DNA of 6,589 nucleotides from Tannerella sp. (GCA_031275525.1 JAISOP010000107.1:1-6589); one strand, 5' to 3'; positions 1 through 6,419 are shown, counted from the stretch's first letter. Numbers and translations are program-made. The notes: generated by a model from the sequence alone, not told the origin.

Positions 1-203
1 CTTTGCGTACGTATCAGTATCGTATAGGCGCCGGCGCTGATATTGGCTGGGGAGATCAGTTTGAGGGTGCGCGGTTCGTTGAGGGCAACGGCCTTGAAGG
101 GTATTTCCTGCTGCTGTGCACTGACCGGGAAGACGCCGGCCTGTGCTGCGTGATCTGCGTCGCTTTCGATTTTCAGGCCGTAGCCGGCTTTTTCACTCAC
201 CAC
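1..203 (-). CDS. Partial reading frame resembling the C-terminal part of a DUF4469-type (HU-associated, Ig-like) domain; possible 5'-truncated remnant
   Basis: The minus strand is open from two adjacent GTG codons (203-201 and 200-198) to the window edge, about 67 codons, with a TGA directly upstream at 206-204. The translation contains GLKIES, AGVFPV, NEPRTLKLISPA and ISAGAYTILIRTQ. This order (short strand, GVFxV, NEPxxLxxxxPA, AGxYxxxxxTQ) resembles the DUF4469 domain found after an HU-like DNA-binding domain in many Bacteroidales proteins. The resemblance is from memory, not from a search. The HU-like N-terminal half is absent: the frame starts inside a heptamer repeat just after the preceding lipoprotein gene. 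Either it is a truncated gene fragment or a short protein started at GTG. No convincing ribosome binding site is seen beyond the repeat itself. The plus strand is also open here, but its translation shows no family pattern. Confidence 0.45.
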   Translation of the reverse strand, partial: MVSEKAGYGLKIESDADHAAQAGVFPVSAQQQEIPFKAVALNEPRTLKLISPANISAGAYTILIRTQ

Positions 204-242
204 TCACCACTAACCGCTAACCACTAACCACTAATTACTGAT
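194..242. repeat. Tandem heptamer array, about 6-7 copies of CACTMAC
   Basis: Successive 7-bp units read CACTCAC, CACTCAC, CACTAAC, CGCTAAC, CACTAAC, CACTAAT and a decayed TACTGAT. On the minus strand the unit is GTKAGTG. The TAG stop codon of the upstream lipoprotein gene (233-231) lies in the sixth unit, and the candidate GTG starts of the next frame lie in the first two units. Because 7 is not a multiple of 3 and the TTAGTG units carry stop codons, the array closes the reading frames that cross it. Its role is unknown; similar short stop-rich tandem arrays occur between genes in Bacteroidales. Confidence 0.8.
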
Positions 243-671
243 TGTTAGTTGCAAGCCATTTTCGTTGACGTTGTATCTTTTCAGGTAGAAGCGGCTCACT
301 CCGTTGGGCGCTCCGGTGCCGAAGGCGATGTCGTATTTTGTGCCGCACTTGGGGCATACCGCGTAAATGGTATTTGCGTCCGGGGCAACCCGCACGCTGC
401 GACTGGCTTCATAAGGACAGGCTAAATCAAAGGCATAAAACCGGTCGTCCGCGGCATGTACCACCAGGACGCCGCCGAAACCAACCCTTTGAATGTTCGG
501 ATTAATGTCTTTCGAGGTATAAGTTTGGCTGGTGCCGGGTGTGCGGAGTATCTGGTCTCTATCATTCAGGTAGAGGTCCAGTCGCAGGTAAACCCGGAAA
601 TTCCCAATCGGGTCTTCCGTTTTGATGCAGGAAAAGCACAACAGGAGGAGGAAAACAAGATACGGTCGCAT
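231..671 (-). CDS. Small lipoprotein with a degenerate Rieske-type (2Fe-2S) fold
   Basis: The protein has 146 residues. The N-terminus is a short hydrophobic signal (residues 3-14, PYLVFLLLLCFS) ending at Cys15, a plausible lipidation site given the relaxed Bacteroidetes lipobox. The C-terminal half follows the Rieske layout: ACPYEA around Cys85, then AVCPKCGTKYDI with Cys106 and Cys109, and a late RFYLKRYNV strand. A classical Rieske centre uses CxH and CxxH; here the histidine positions are Tyr87 and Cys109, leaving three Cys and no His in the motif. Related Bacteroidales lipoproteins show the same NCPY and CPxCG pattern. The protein may therefore bind another metal, share a cluster, or bind none. 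Its ATG overlaps the argH stop by one base (TAATG), which indicates translational coupling. A role in arginine or pyrimidine metabolism is not shown by the sequence. Confidence 0.82.
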   Translation of the reverse strand: MRPYLVFLLLLCFSCIKTEDPIGNFRVYLRLDLYLNDRDQILRTPGTSQTYTSKDINPNIQRVGFGGVLVVHAADDRFYAFDLACPYEASRSVRVAPDANTIYAVCPKCGTKYDIAFGTGAPNGVSRFYLKRYNVNENGLQLTISN

Positions 672-2014
672 TATGCAAGTTCCAGGAGTTTCTTCTCCGC
701 CCGGTTGACCCTTTCAAAGGGAAAGGCGTCCAGGCGTTCCTGTTTCAGGCGGCGGATAGGGTCGTTACACAGGTTCCCGATACTTCCCTCGTGCGTATGA
801 TGAATGACCGGGTTGGCGGAAAAGACGCCGGCTTCGATTTCCATACCCACCTGCCTGTACGCTTCCCGGAAGGGCACGCCCGCCAATACCCGGCGGTTGA
901 CCTCTTCTACGCTGAAGAGCAGGGCATATTTTGCGTCGTCGAGGATGTGTTCGTTTATTTCTATCTCGTGCATCATTTGCGTGACCATGCGGAGGCAGTC
1001 CTTCAATTCATCGAACGAAGGGAGATACACCTCCTTGATGATTTGCATGTCGCGGAAATATCCCGACGGCAGGTTATGGGCAATCAGGGTGATTTGCTGC
1101 GGCAGGCCCTGGATTTTATTGCATTTGGCACGCGTGAGTTCAAACACGTCCGGGTTTTTCTTGTGCGGCATGATGCTGGAACCGGTGGTAAAGCGGTCGG
1201 GCAGTTTGACAAACCCGAAGTTCTGGCTGTTGAACAGACACACATCCATAGCCAGCCGCGAGAGCGTGGCCGCAATGCCGGCCAGGGCACAGGCCACCGT
1301 ACGCTCCATTTTCCCGCGTCCCATCTGCGCATAAACCACATTATAGTTTAAGGTATCAAACCCGAGCAATTCGGTGGTCATCGTCCGGTTCAGGGGGAAG
1401 GACGATCCGTAGCCCGCAGCCGAACCCAGCGGATTGCGGTTGCAGATCGCGTAGGCAGCCTGCATCGGCAGCAAGTCGTCCGTCAGGCTCTCGGCAAAGG
1501 CGCCGAACCACAGGCCGAAGGACGAGGGCATGGCGATTTGCAGGTGCGTATAGCCGGGCATAAGCGCCTCCCGGTAGCGGTCGCTCTGCGCCATCAGCAC
1601 GTCGAACAGCTCCGACACCAGCCCGACGACTTCCTGTATTTGCGCCCGCGTAAAGAGCTTCAGGTCCAGCATGACCTGGTCATTGCGCGAACGCCCGCTG
1701 TGAATTTTCTTGCCCACCTCGCCCAACTGCTGCGTAAGCATCCATTCCACCTGGGAATGTACATCTTCCACGCCCTCTTCGATGACAAACGCGCCCTGTT
1801 CGGCCTGCGCATGGATGTCTTTCAGGGCGGCGAGCAGCGGCTGCCGTTCCTCACGCGTGAGCAGTCCGATGGATTCGAGCATCCTCACGTGCGCCATCGA
1901 ACCGAGCACATCGTGCTTGGCTAAGTAAAGGTCCATGTCACGGTCTTTCCCGACGGTGAAACGCTCTACCGACCGGTCAACCGGCGTGCTCTTTTCCCAA
2001 AGTTTTTGAGCCAT
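671..2014 (-). CDS. argH: Argininosuccinate lyase
   Basis: Cytoplasmic homotetrameric enzyme that splits argininosuccinate into arginine and fumarate, the last step of arginine synthesis. It belongs to the fumarase/aspartase/adenylosuccinate lyase superfamily. From ATG at 2014-2012 the product has 447 residues, normal for the family. Visible motifs are SGRSRNDQV (106-114), GYTHLQ with the catalytic-region His157 (154-159), and the superfamily signature GSSIMPHKKNPD (278-289), which holds the catalytic serine loop. The open frame extends 52 codons further upstream, but that part lies inside the SRPBCC gene and does not match ArgH, so it was excluded. An ATG one codon earlier (2017-2015) is equally possible. 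The start overlaps the SRPBCC stop (ATGATG contains TGA), and the stop overlaps the lipoprotein start. All key residues are present and no frameshift is seen. Confidence 0.97.
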   Translation of the reverse strand: MAQKLWEKSTPVDRSVERFTVGKDRDMDLYLAKHDVLGSMAHVRMLESIGLLTREERQPLLAALKDIHAQAEQGAFVIEEGVEDVHSQVEWMLTQQLGEVGKKIHSGRSRNDQVMLDLKLFTRAQIQEVVGLVSELFDVLMAQSDRYREALMPGYTHLQIAMPSSFGLWFGAFAESLTDDLLPMQAAYAICNRNPLGSAAGYGSSFPLNRTMTTELLGFDTLNYNVVYAQMGRGKMERTVACALAGIAATLSRLAMDVCLFNSQNFGFVKLPDRFTTGSSIMPHKKNPDVFELTRAKCNKIQGLPQQITLIAHNLPSGYFRDMQIIKEVYLPSFDELKDCLRMVTQMMHEIEINEHILDDAKYALLFSVEEVNRRVLAGVPFREAYRQVGMEIEAGVFSANPVIHHTHEGSIGNLCNDPIRRLKQERLDAFPFERVNRAEKKLLELA

Positions 2015-2427
2015 CATTCGTATGGTAAGGTTGCAATCAGGGTGGAAATCCGGTTTACCGCCTCCTGTATCGGTTGGGAGACGATCGGCTTGAGAAACGA
2101 ATTCAACTCGGCCCGTATCGTCATTTTCATCCGGGTGACCGTTTCGCTTTCCTGCTTCAGCTGAATCCAAAGCAACAAAGGCACCGGGGAATGAACGGCC
2201 TGGAACCGGATGGTCCGGTTCGGTTCGCGGTCAACGATCCGGAACTCCACCCTGCCGGCCGGTTCGATGTCAAAACTGCACCCGTCGCGGTCGAAAGAAA
2301 CGTTTTTGAAGGTCTTCTCCGGAATCCGTTCCCGCAGGCGTTCCAGATTCGAGAGGTCGGAGAGTAGGGCAAAGACCTTCCCGTCGTTGTAGGGAATGGT
2401 TTTTTCCTCGCTGGTGAAATCAATCAT
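2014..2427 (-). CDS. SRPBCC-fold (START/polyketide-cyclase-like) small protein
   Basis: The protein has 137 residues and no signal peptide or membrane segment, so it is probably cytoplasmic. The pattern fits the SRPBCC helix-grip fold: an N-terminal strand (FTSEEKTIP), a helix with VFALLSDLSNLERLRERIP (about 18-36), a run of beta strands (CSFDIEPAGRVEFRIVDREPNRTIRFQA, then PLLLWIQLKQESETVTRMKMTIRAEL), and a long C-terminal helix (FLKPIVSQPIQEAVNRISTLIATL, about 111-134). The fold binds hydrophobic ligands in many families, but no catalytic residues or ligand can be read here. It sits 31 bases after pyrE, and its TGA overlaps the argH start, so it is cotranscribed with both. I recall the same gene between pyrE and argH in Bacteroides, which suggests a conserved but unknown role. 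The start ATG at 2427 is the first in frame after the pyrE stop. Confidence 0.85.
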   Translation of the reverse strand: MIDFTSEEKTIPYNDGKVFALLSDLSNLERLRERIPEKTFKNVSFDRDGCSFDIEPAGRVEFRIVDREPNRTIRFQAVHSPVPLLLWIQLKQESETVTRMKMTIRAELNSFLKPIVSQPIQEAVNRISTLIATLPYE

Positions 2428-2458
2428 AGTGGATTTTAAACTTTCAACACAGCAGGCC

Positions 2459-3097
2459 TCAGAGTTCCGGTTCCCAGTGAGCCGGGTCTTTCCGCCATTG
2501 CTGCAAGATGGTTATCTCGGATGCGTCGATGTAATGCGTCCGGACCGCTTCTTCGATCACCGCATCATAATTCGACAGGGTGACAAGGGAGACCTTCGCC
2601 TTTTTAAAGGCCTGTTCGGAGACCGGGAATCCGTAAGTGAAGATGGCCAGCATCCCGGCCACTTCGCATCCGAAGTTGCGTACTGCGTTCACGGCTTTCA
2701 GGCTGCTTCCGCCTGTCGAGATCAGGTCTTCGATAATCACCACTTTGGAGTCGGGTTTCAATTCGCCCTCAATCAGGTTTTCCAGGCCGTGGTCTTTCGG
2801 GGTAGAACGTATATACACAAAGGGGAGTCCCAAGAGGTCGGCCACCATTGCGCCCGTGGCAATCGCGCCCGTGGCCACTCCGGCAACGGCATTGGCCATT
2901 TCGTACTTTTCCACAATGATCCGCGCCAGTTCCAGCTTGATGAAATTGCGCATACTCGGATAGGAAAGCATTTTCCTGTTGTCGCAATAAATGGGGGATT
3001 TCCACCCCGACGCCCATGTAAAAGGATTGGCCGGTTGTAGTTTAATCGCCTTAATCTTCAATAATTTGTCTGCCACTAAACGTTCTAAGGTCTTCAT
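2459..3097 (-). CDS. pyrE: Orotate phosphoribosyltransferase
   Basis: Transfers the phosphoribosyl group of PRPP to orotate, giving orotidine 5'-monophosphate in de novo pyrimidine synthesis; a cytoplasmic, magnesium-dependent dimer. The 212-residue product is of normal length. Visible features are the N-terminal substrate region with NPFTWASGWKSPIYCDNR (24-41), the flexible catalytic loop YIRSTPKDHGLENLIEG (95-111) with Arg97, Lys101 and His103, and the PRPP-binding motif VVIIEDLISTGGSS (119-132) with the Glu-Asp pair. The loop has RST where E. coli has RKE, as in many non-enteric PyrE proteins. It is the first gene of the minus-strand cluster, and a -7-like box lies 27 bases upstream of the ATG. 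The product closely resembles Bacteroides PyrE as I remember it. No defect is seen. Confidence 0.97.
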   Translation of the reverse strand: MKTLERLVADKLLKIKAIKLQPANPFTWASGWKSPIYCDNRKMLSYPSMRNFIKLELARIIVEKYEMANAVAGVATGAIATGAMVADLLGLPFVYIRSTPKDHGLENLIEGELKPDSKVVIIEDLISTGGSSLKAVNAVRNFGCEVAGMLAIFTYGFPVSEQAFKKAKVSLVTLSNYDAVIEEAVRTHYIDASEITILQQWRKDPAHWEPEL

Positions 3098-3123
3098 AGA
3101 TGCTATTTTGTATTTATCGCGGG

Positions 3124-3131
3124 CAAATGTA
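3124..3131 (-). promoter_or_regulatory. Candidate -7 element of the pyrE promoter
   Basis: On the minus strand the site reads TACATTTG, an exact match to the Bacteroidetes -7 consensus TAnnTTTG. It leaves a leader of about 20 bases before the pyrE ATG. I see no clear TTTG -33 element about 19-20 bases further upstream, so the assignment rests on one box and its position. Confidence 0.5.
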
Positions 3132-3192
3132 AGGAAAGTGGATGAGATAGACGCCGCTTTTATAGATATTTTGAATCCATACCGGGAAAACA

Positions 3193-3228
3193 GTCCGGTT
3201 TTAAGAATAATTCGTTTTCAAACCGGAC
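3193..3228 (-). terminator. Perfect 9-bp inverted repeat, possible terminator of the DUF2490 transcript
   Basis: GTCCGGTTT (3193-3201) pairs with AAACCGGAC (3220-3228) around an AT-rich 18-base loop. On the minus strand the stem is followed by TGTTTT, a weak U tract. It lies downstream of the DUF2490 stop and upstream of the pyrE -7 box, where a terminator would be expected. The long loop and short U tract make it less than certain. Confidence 0.5.
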
Positions 3229-3262
3229 GGCAAAAGGGCGCCGGCCTGTCTTCCCCTTTGCC
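3229..3262 (-). repeat. Second inverted repeat, adjacent to the first
   Basis: GGCAAAAGGG (3229-3238) pairs with CCCCTTTGCC (3253-3262) with one mismatch and a 14-base loop. It directly abuts the 3193-3228 repeat. On the minus strand it comes first after the DUF2490 gene, so the two could act together in ending or protecting that transcript. No U tract follows it. The remaining bases to 3313 hold no gene that I can support. Confidence 0.45.
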
Positions 3263-3313
3263 TGCAGGGAAGCCCCGGAAGCCCCTTTTCATTCGGCGCC
3301 ATTCCCCCGGCGG

Positions 3314-3973
3314 TCAAAAGCTGAGGTTATATTCTACCTGTATCACGTTACGGAGGAAAGCCTCATGCAGGTAGTCTTCGCGCAGGTAATAGAGGTCGAA
3401 TGTTTGCCGGCGGTCGAGCGAGAGGGAGCATCCTGCGAAATAGCGTATCTTCTTGAAACGGTGTTCCGCCGGACCCACCTCGTGGTAGGGTTCCAGCGCG
3501 ACAAACGGTTTCAGCCGCGTCCCCCGGATGGCATAACTTGCTTTCAGGCGGTTACGACCCTCCCAGTGCGGGTCGCCGACTTGCGTAAAGGTATTCATCA
3601 GCCGCGAACGCAGGCCGGCCGAAAAAGCGCCCCATTGGCAGGAAAGCATAGCCTCCGGATAGTACCGGTATTCCGGACTGAAACTCCCGTCGGCTTCCCG
3701 GTTCAGGAAAAACTCATAGCCCGCGCCCACCTGTATGAAAGGGTTGAATACATAGTTCACGTTCACCGAGGCACACCAAAGGGAGGTCTCCCTGAAATGG
3801 TTCCTGCTCCTGTATTCCAATCCATACAGCATCTTCCATTTCCCGCCCAACGGCTTGGGACTGACGCCGGCAAAAACCCATAACCCGGCATCCTGTTTTT
3901 TCCCTCCATTGGCCTGGGCCGCCGGAACGCAGGCCAATGAAACATACAGGGAGATCATCATTAATCGCTTCAT
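3314..3973 (-). CDS. DUF2490 family outer-membrane beta-barrel protein
   Basis: The protein has 219 residues. A signal peptide is clear: MKRLMMISLYVSLACVPAAQA with cleavage after Ala21. The mature part starts with DAGLWVFAGVSPKPLGGKWKMLYGLEYRSRN, the usual DUF2490 opening (GxWxxxxxxxxxxxKWxxxxGxExR). It continues with alternating amphipathic strands such as FIQVGAGYEFFL, AFSAGLRSRLMNTF, NRLKASYAIRG, LKPFVALEPYHE and TFDLYYLRED, and ends in IQVEYNLSF with a terminal Phe, as outer-membrane barrels do. The family has no established function. It is transcribed away from the TonB-dependent receptor gene from a shared 180-bp region, which hints at common regulation. The start at 3973 is chosen because it gives the complete signal peptide. 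Confidence 0.88.
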   Translation of the reverse strand: MKRLMMISLYVSLACVPAAQANGGKKQDAGLWVFAGVSPKPLGGKWKMLYGLEYRSRNHFRETSLWCASVNVNYVFNPFIQVGAGYEFFLNREADGSFSPEYRYYPEAMLSCQWGAFSAGLRSRLMNTFTQVGDPHWEGRNRLKASYAIRGTRLKPFVALEPYHEVGPAEHRFKKIRYFAGCSLSLDRRQTFDLYYLREDYLHEAFLRNVIQVEYNLSF

Positions 3974-4052
3974 TCTTTCTTTTCTTTCGGAAGGCGCTTG
4001 GTGTGTCGCCGCCCTTATCCGGCGAGACCTTGGGCAGCCTTTAAACGGGGTG

Positions 4053-4082
4053 CAAAGTTATCCTTTTTTCTTGCCGGGCAAA
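4053..4082 (-). promoter_or_regulatory. Candidate promoter of the DUF2490 gene
   Basis: On the minus strand, TTTG (4082-4079) serves as a -33 box and TAACTTTG (4060-4053) as a -7 box, separated by 18 bases. Both match the Bacteroidetes consensus TTTG / TAnnTTTG. The implied leader is about 70 bases. The -33 box directly abuts the palindrome at 4083-4100. Confidence 0.6.
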
Positions 4083-4100
4083 ATCACCACAAGTAGTGAT
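4083..4100. promoter_or_regulatory. Imperfect 18-bp palindrome, candidate operator between divergent promoters
   Basis: The two arms ATCAC (4083-4087) and GTGAT (4096-4100) are perfect, and the inner AC/GT pair also matches, so seven pairs fit with mismatches only near the centre. Flanking bases 4082 and 4101 extend it by one pair. It abuts the -33 box of the leftward promoter and overlaps the -33 region of the rightward one. The regulator cannot be named from the sequence. Confidence 0.45.
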
Positions 4101-4130
4101 TGCCTCCATGCGGGAATGGCCGTTATTTTG
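4098..4130 (+). promoter_or_regulatory. Candidate promoter of the TonB-dependent receptor gene
   Basis: GATTG (4098-4102) may be the -33 box and TTATTTTG (4123-4130) the -7 box, separated by 20 bases; the -7 deviates from TAnnTTTG at its second base. The leader to the ATG at 4154 would be under 20 bases. It is weaker than the opposing promoter, but placed correctly. Confidence 0.45.
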
Positions 4131-4153
4131 CACCGGATTTAAAGTATCTCAAA

Positions 4154-6412
4154 ATGAGAAGGAGGATTTTGATTTTATTATGTATATGCAGTGGGGGCGT
4201 ATCCGTTTTGGCCCGGTCGTTGGACGGGAATGAATCGGATACGGTACGCCTGTATGCACTGGACGAGGTGGTAGTGGTCTCGCCGGTGAAGGAAACGAAC
4301 CCGTTCAGGGGCTTGCCGGGCGCTGCTTCGCTCTTGCCGGCCTCACAGGTAGAGGGGATGAAGGTGATTTCGGTAAAGGATTTAAGCACGTTGGTTCCGA
4401 ATGTGTTCATCCCCGACTACGGTTCCAGGATGACCGTTCCCGTGTATGTGCGGGGCGTGGGCGAACGCAGCGCCGGCCAGACCATCGGCCTGTACGTGGA
4501 TCACATGCCCTACCTGGACAAATCGGCGTTTGACTTCAACTTCGCCGGCATCCAGCGGGTTGAAATACTGCGCGGGCCGCAGGGCACGCTCTACGGCAGG
4601 AATGCGATGGGTGGGATCATTCACCTTCATACCTGTTCGCCGCTCGACCACGAACAGGTCCGGGCCTCGGCGACGGGCGGCAACTACGGCCTGTTCCGGG
4701 CCAACGTTTCGGTTTCAAGAAAGTTGCGGCCACAACTCGGCCTCTCCCTCAGCGGCTATTATGAGCGCAACGGCGGCTATTTCACCAACCGCCATTCCTC
4801 CCTCCGGGAAGACGGGCTGGAGGCCTCCGGCGGGCGTATCCGGCTGGACTGGCAATGCACGGACCACTGGAAGGCGCAGTGGATCTTGAGCTATGATCGC
4901 ACCCAACAGGGCGCTTTCCCATACGGTGCGTATGGGCCGGGGGGGAAGGTGGACGAACCGGACTATAACGACCCCGGCCGTTATGACCGGCAGGTGGCCG
5001 GCGCCAACTTCAACCTGCAATATGCGGACGACCGTCTGCTGTTCAATGCCGTGACCGCCTGCCAGTACCTGGACGACGATATGTACATGGACCTGGATTA
5101 TACGCCCGGGTCCTGCTTTACCATCAACCAGAAGCAGCGCCTCCGCACCTTGACGGAGGAATGGACGGTGAAGTCCGGTTCGCCGGGCCACTGGCAGTGG
5201 CTGTTCGGCGTATATGGTTTTGCCGGACGGCTGAATACCCCGGCCCTGACTACGATGGGGCCGGACGGCATCCGCGAAGTCATGCAGCCGATGTTTGACC
5301 AAATACATGAGGACAATCCCCGTGCGCCTGTCATGAGGGTGAATGATGCGACGATCCCTATTCCCGGGCGCTTCCTGACGCCGAGCCTCGGCGGGGCGGT
5401 TTTCCACCAGTCCACCCTCAACCGCGTATTCGCGGACGGCCTGTCGCTCACGGCCGGCATCCGCCTGGATTACGAGCGCGTGAGGCTGGATTATGATACG
5501 CAGGTGGAGATGAACCTGGATGTGCAGATGGGGAACCGCCCGGCCGTCCCGATGCGTGTGGATACGGCGTTGCGGGGCGCCGACAGCCGGGCGTTCAGGG
5601 AAATCCTGCCTAAAGTGGCGCTGAAATATGAATGGAAGGGTGGGCGGTATGTCTATTTTACGCTTGCCAATGGTTACAAGGCGGGCGGGTATAATATCCA
5701 GGTGTTTGCCGACCTGGTGCAGCAGGCGTTGCGTGAAAAGTATGCCCCGGCAGAGGCGCCGCAGGATGTGCGCGAAATGGTTTCGTACCGCCCTGAATAC
5801 AGCTGGAACTATGAGGCGGGCTACAAGGGCGAGTGGCTGGAGGGGGCGTTGCAGGGGGAAATCACGTTGTTCTACGTGGATGTGCGCGACATTCAGTTGA
5901 CCCAATACGTCAACAGCGGCCAGGGACGGATGCTTCGTAACGCGGGGCGCGTGGCAAGCAAGGGGGCGGAACTGAGCTTGTCGGCCCGCCTGTCGAACGA
6001 GCTTGGCCTGACGCTTCATTATGGTTATACTCATGCGACGTTCGGGAAGCAGGATGACGGGACGGGGTATGCGGGGAACTATGTGCCGTACGCACCGCAG
6101 CAGACTTTGTCGGCCGCCGCCTTCTACCGGAAGTCCTTCCGTAGCCGGTGGATCGACCGGCTGCTGCTGAATGCTCACTACCAGGCTGCGGGGAAAATCT
6201 ATTGGACGGCCGGGAATGAGGTGTCACAGGATTTCTACGGACTGCTGAACCTGAAGGCTGCCGTGGCACGGGGGGTCTTTGAATGGGCGCTCTGGACAAA
6301 GAATACGCTGAATACGGATTATACGGCGTTCTATTTCGAGTCGATGGGACAGGCCCTGGCGCAGAAGGGGAAACCTTTCCGGGCGGGTATCGACTTTAGT
6401 GTGCGGTTCTGA
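4154..6412 (+). CDS. TonB-dependent outer-membrane receptor, FyuA/CirA-like, substrate unknown
   Basis: The protein has 752 residues and would use TonB-ExbBD energy to import a ligand across the outer membrane. Domains in order: signal peptide (MRRRILILLCICSGGVSVLA, cleavage near 20), TonB-box-like LDEVVVVS (36-43), plug domain (about 50-165) with VPVYVRGVG, IGLYVDHMPY and the hallmark VEILRGPQGTLYGRNAMGG (136-154), then a 22-strand-type barrel ending in GIDFSVRF with a terminal Phe. There is no N-terminal carboxypeptidase-like extension and no SusD partner in view, so it is not a SusC-type glycan importer. Family knowledge points to a siderophore, cobalamin or other small ligand, but none can be chosen. 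The open frame reaches back to an ATG at 4100, but the signal peptide begins at 4154 and the promoter lies between. No helper transport gene is inside the window. Confidence 0.93.
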   Translation: MRRRILILLCICSGGVSVLARSLDGNESDTVRLYALDEVVVVSPVKETNPFRGLPGAASLLPASQVEGMKVISVKDLSTLVPNVFIPDYGSRMTVPVYVRGVGERSAGQTIGLYVDHMPYLDKSAFDFNFAGIQRVEILRGPQGTLYGRNAMGGIIHLHTCSPLDHEQVRASATGGNYGLFRANVSVSRKLRPQLGLSLSGYYERNGGYFTNRHSSLREDGLEASGGRIRLDWQCTDHWKAQWILSYDRTQQGAFPYGAYGPGGKVDEPDYNDPGRYDRQVAGANFNLQYADDRLLFNAVTACQYLDDDMYMDLDYTPGSCFTINQKQRLRTLTEEWTVKSGSPGHWQWLFGVYGFAGRLNTPALTTMGPDGIREVMQPMFDQIHEDNPRAPVMRVNDATIPIPGRFLTPSLGGAVFHQSTLNRVFADGLSLTAGIRLDYERVRLDYDTQVEMNLDVQMGNRPAVPMRVDTALRGADSRAFREILPKVALKYEWKGGRYVYFTLANGYKAGGYNIQVFADLVQQALREKYAPAEAPQDVREMVSYRPEYSWNYEAGYKGEWLEGALQGEITLFYVDVRDIQLTQYVNSGQGRMLRNAGRVASKGAELSLSARLSNELGLTLHYGYTHATFGKQDDGTGYAGNYVPYAPQQTLSAAAFYRKSFRSRWIDRLLLNAHYQAAGKIYWTAGNEVSQDFYGLLNLKAAVARGVFEWALWTKNTLNTDYTAFYFESMGQALAQKGKPFRAGIDFSVRF

Positions 6413-6419
6413 GCCGCAC
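6401..6419 (+). repeat. Short hairpin across the receptor stop codon
   Basis: GTGCGG (6401-6406) pairs with CCGCAC (6414-6419) around the TGA stop at 6410-6412, with a seven-base loop. No U tract follows. It may protect the 3' end of the mRNA or be coincidental in GC-rich sequence. Confidence 0.35.

Noticed and set aside
3..227. Plus-strand frame from TTG at 3
   Set aside because: It runs into the heptamer array and lacks any domain pattern, whereas the opposite strand reads as a DUF4469-like domain.
194..242. Heptamer array as a CRISPR array or phase-variable coding repeat
   Set aside because: Units are contiguous 7-mers without spacers, and the repeats themselves carry stop codons, so no frame can be switched through them.
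791..1351. Plus-strand open frames opposite argH
   Set aside because: They lie entirely inside argH, whose catalytic motifs are intact, and their translations show no family pattern.
2018..2170. Upstream extension of argH to 2170
   Set aside because: The extra residues do not resemble ArgH and lie inside the SRPBCC gene; the family N-terminus MAQKLWEK begins at 2014.
4100..4153. Upstream extension of the receptor to an ATG at 4100
   Set aside because: The added 18 residues precede a clear signal peptide starting at 4154 and would overlap the promoter and the palindrome.
4939..4945. Run of seven G inside the receptor gene as a phase-variation tract
   Set aside because: The tract is short, the frame is intact through it, and runs of this size are common in GC-rich coding sequence.
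4715..6178. 487-codon open frame on the minus strand opposite the receptor gene
   Set aside because: The plus-strand frame has a full signal peptide, plug and barrel pattern. The antisense product has no recognisable motif, is rich in Arg, His and Gln, and is the kind of long shadow frame expected in GC-rich coding DNA.
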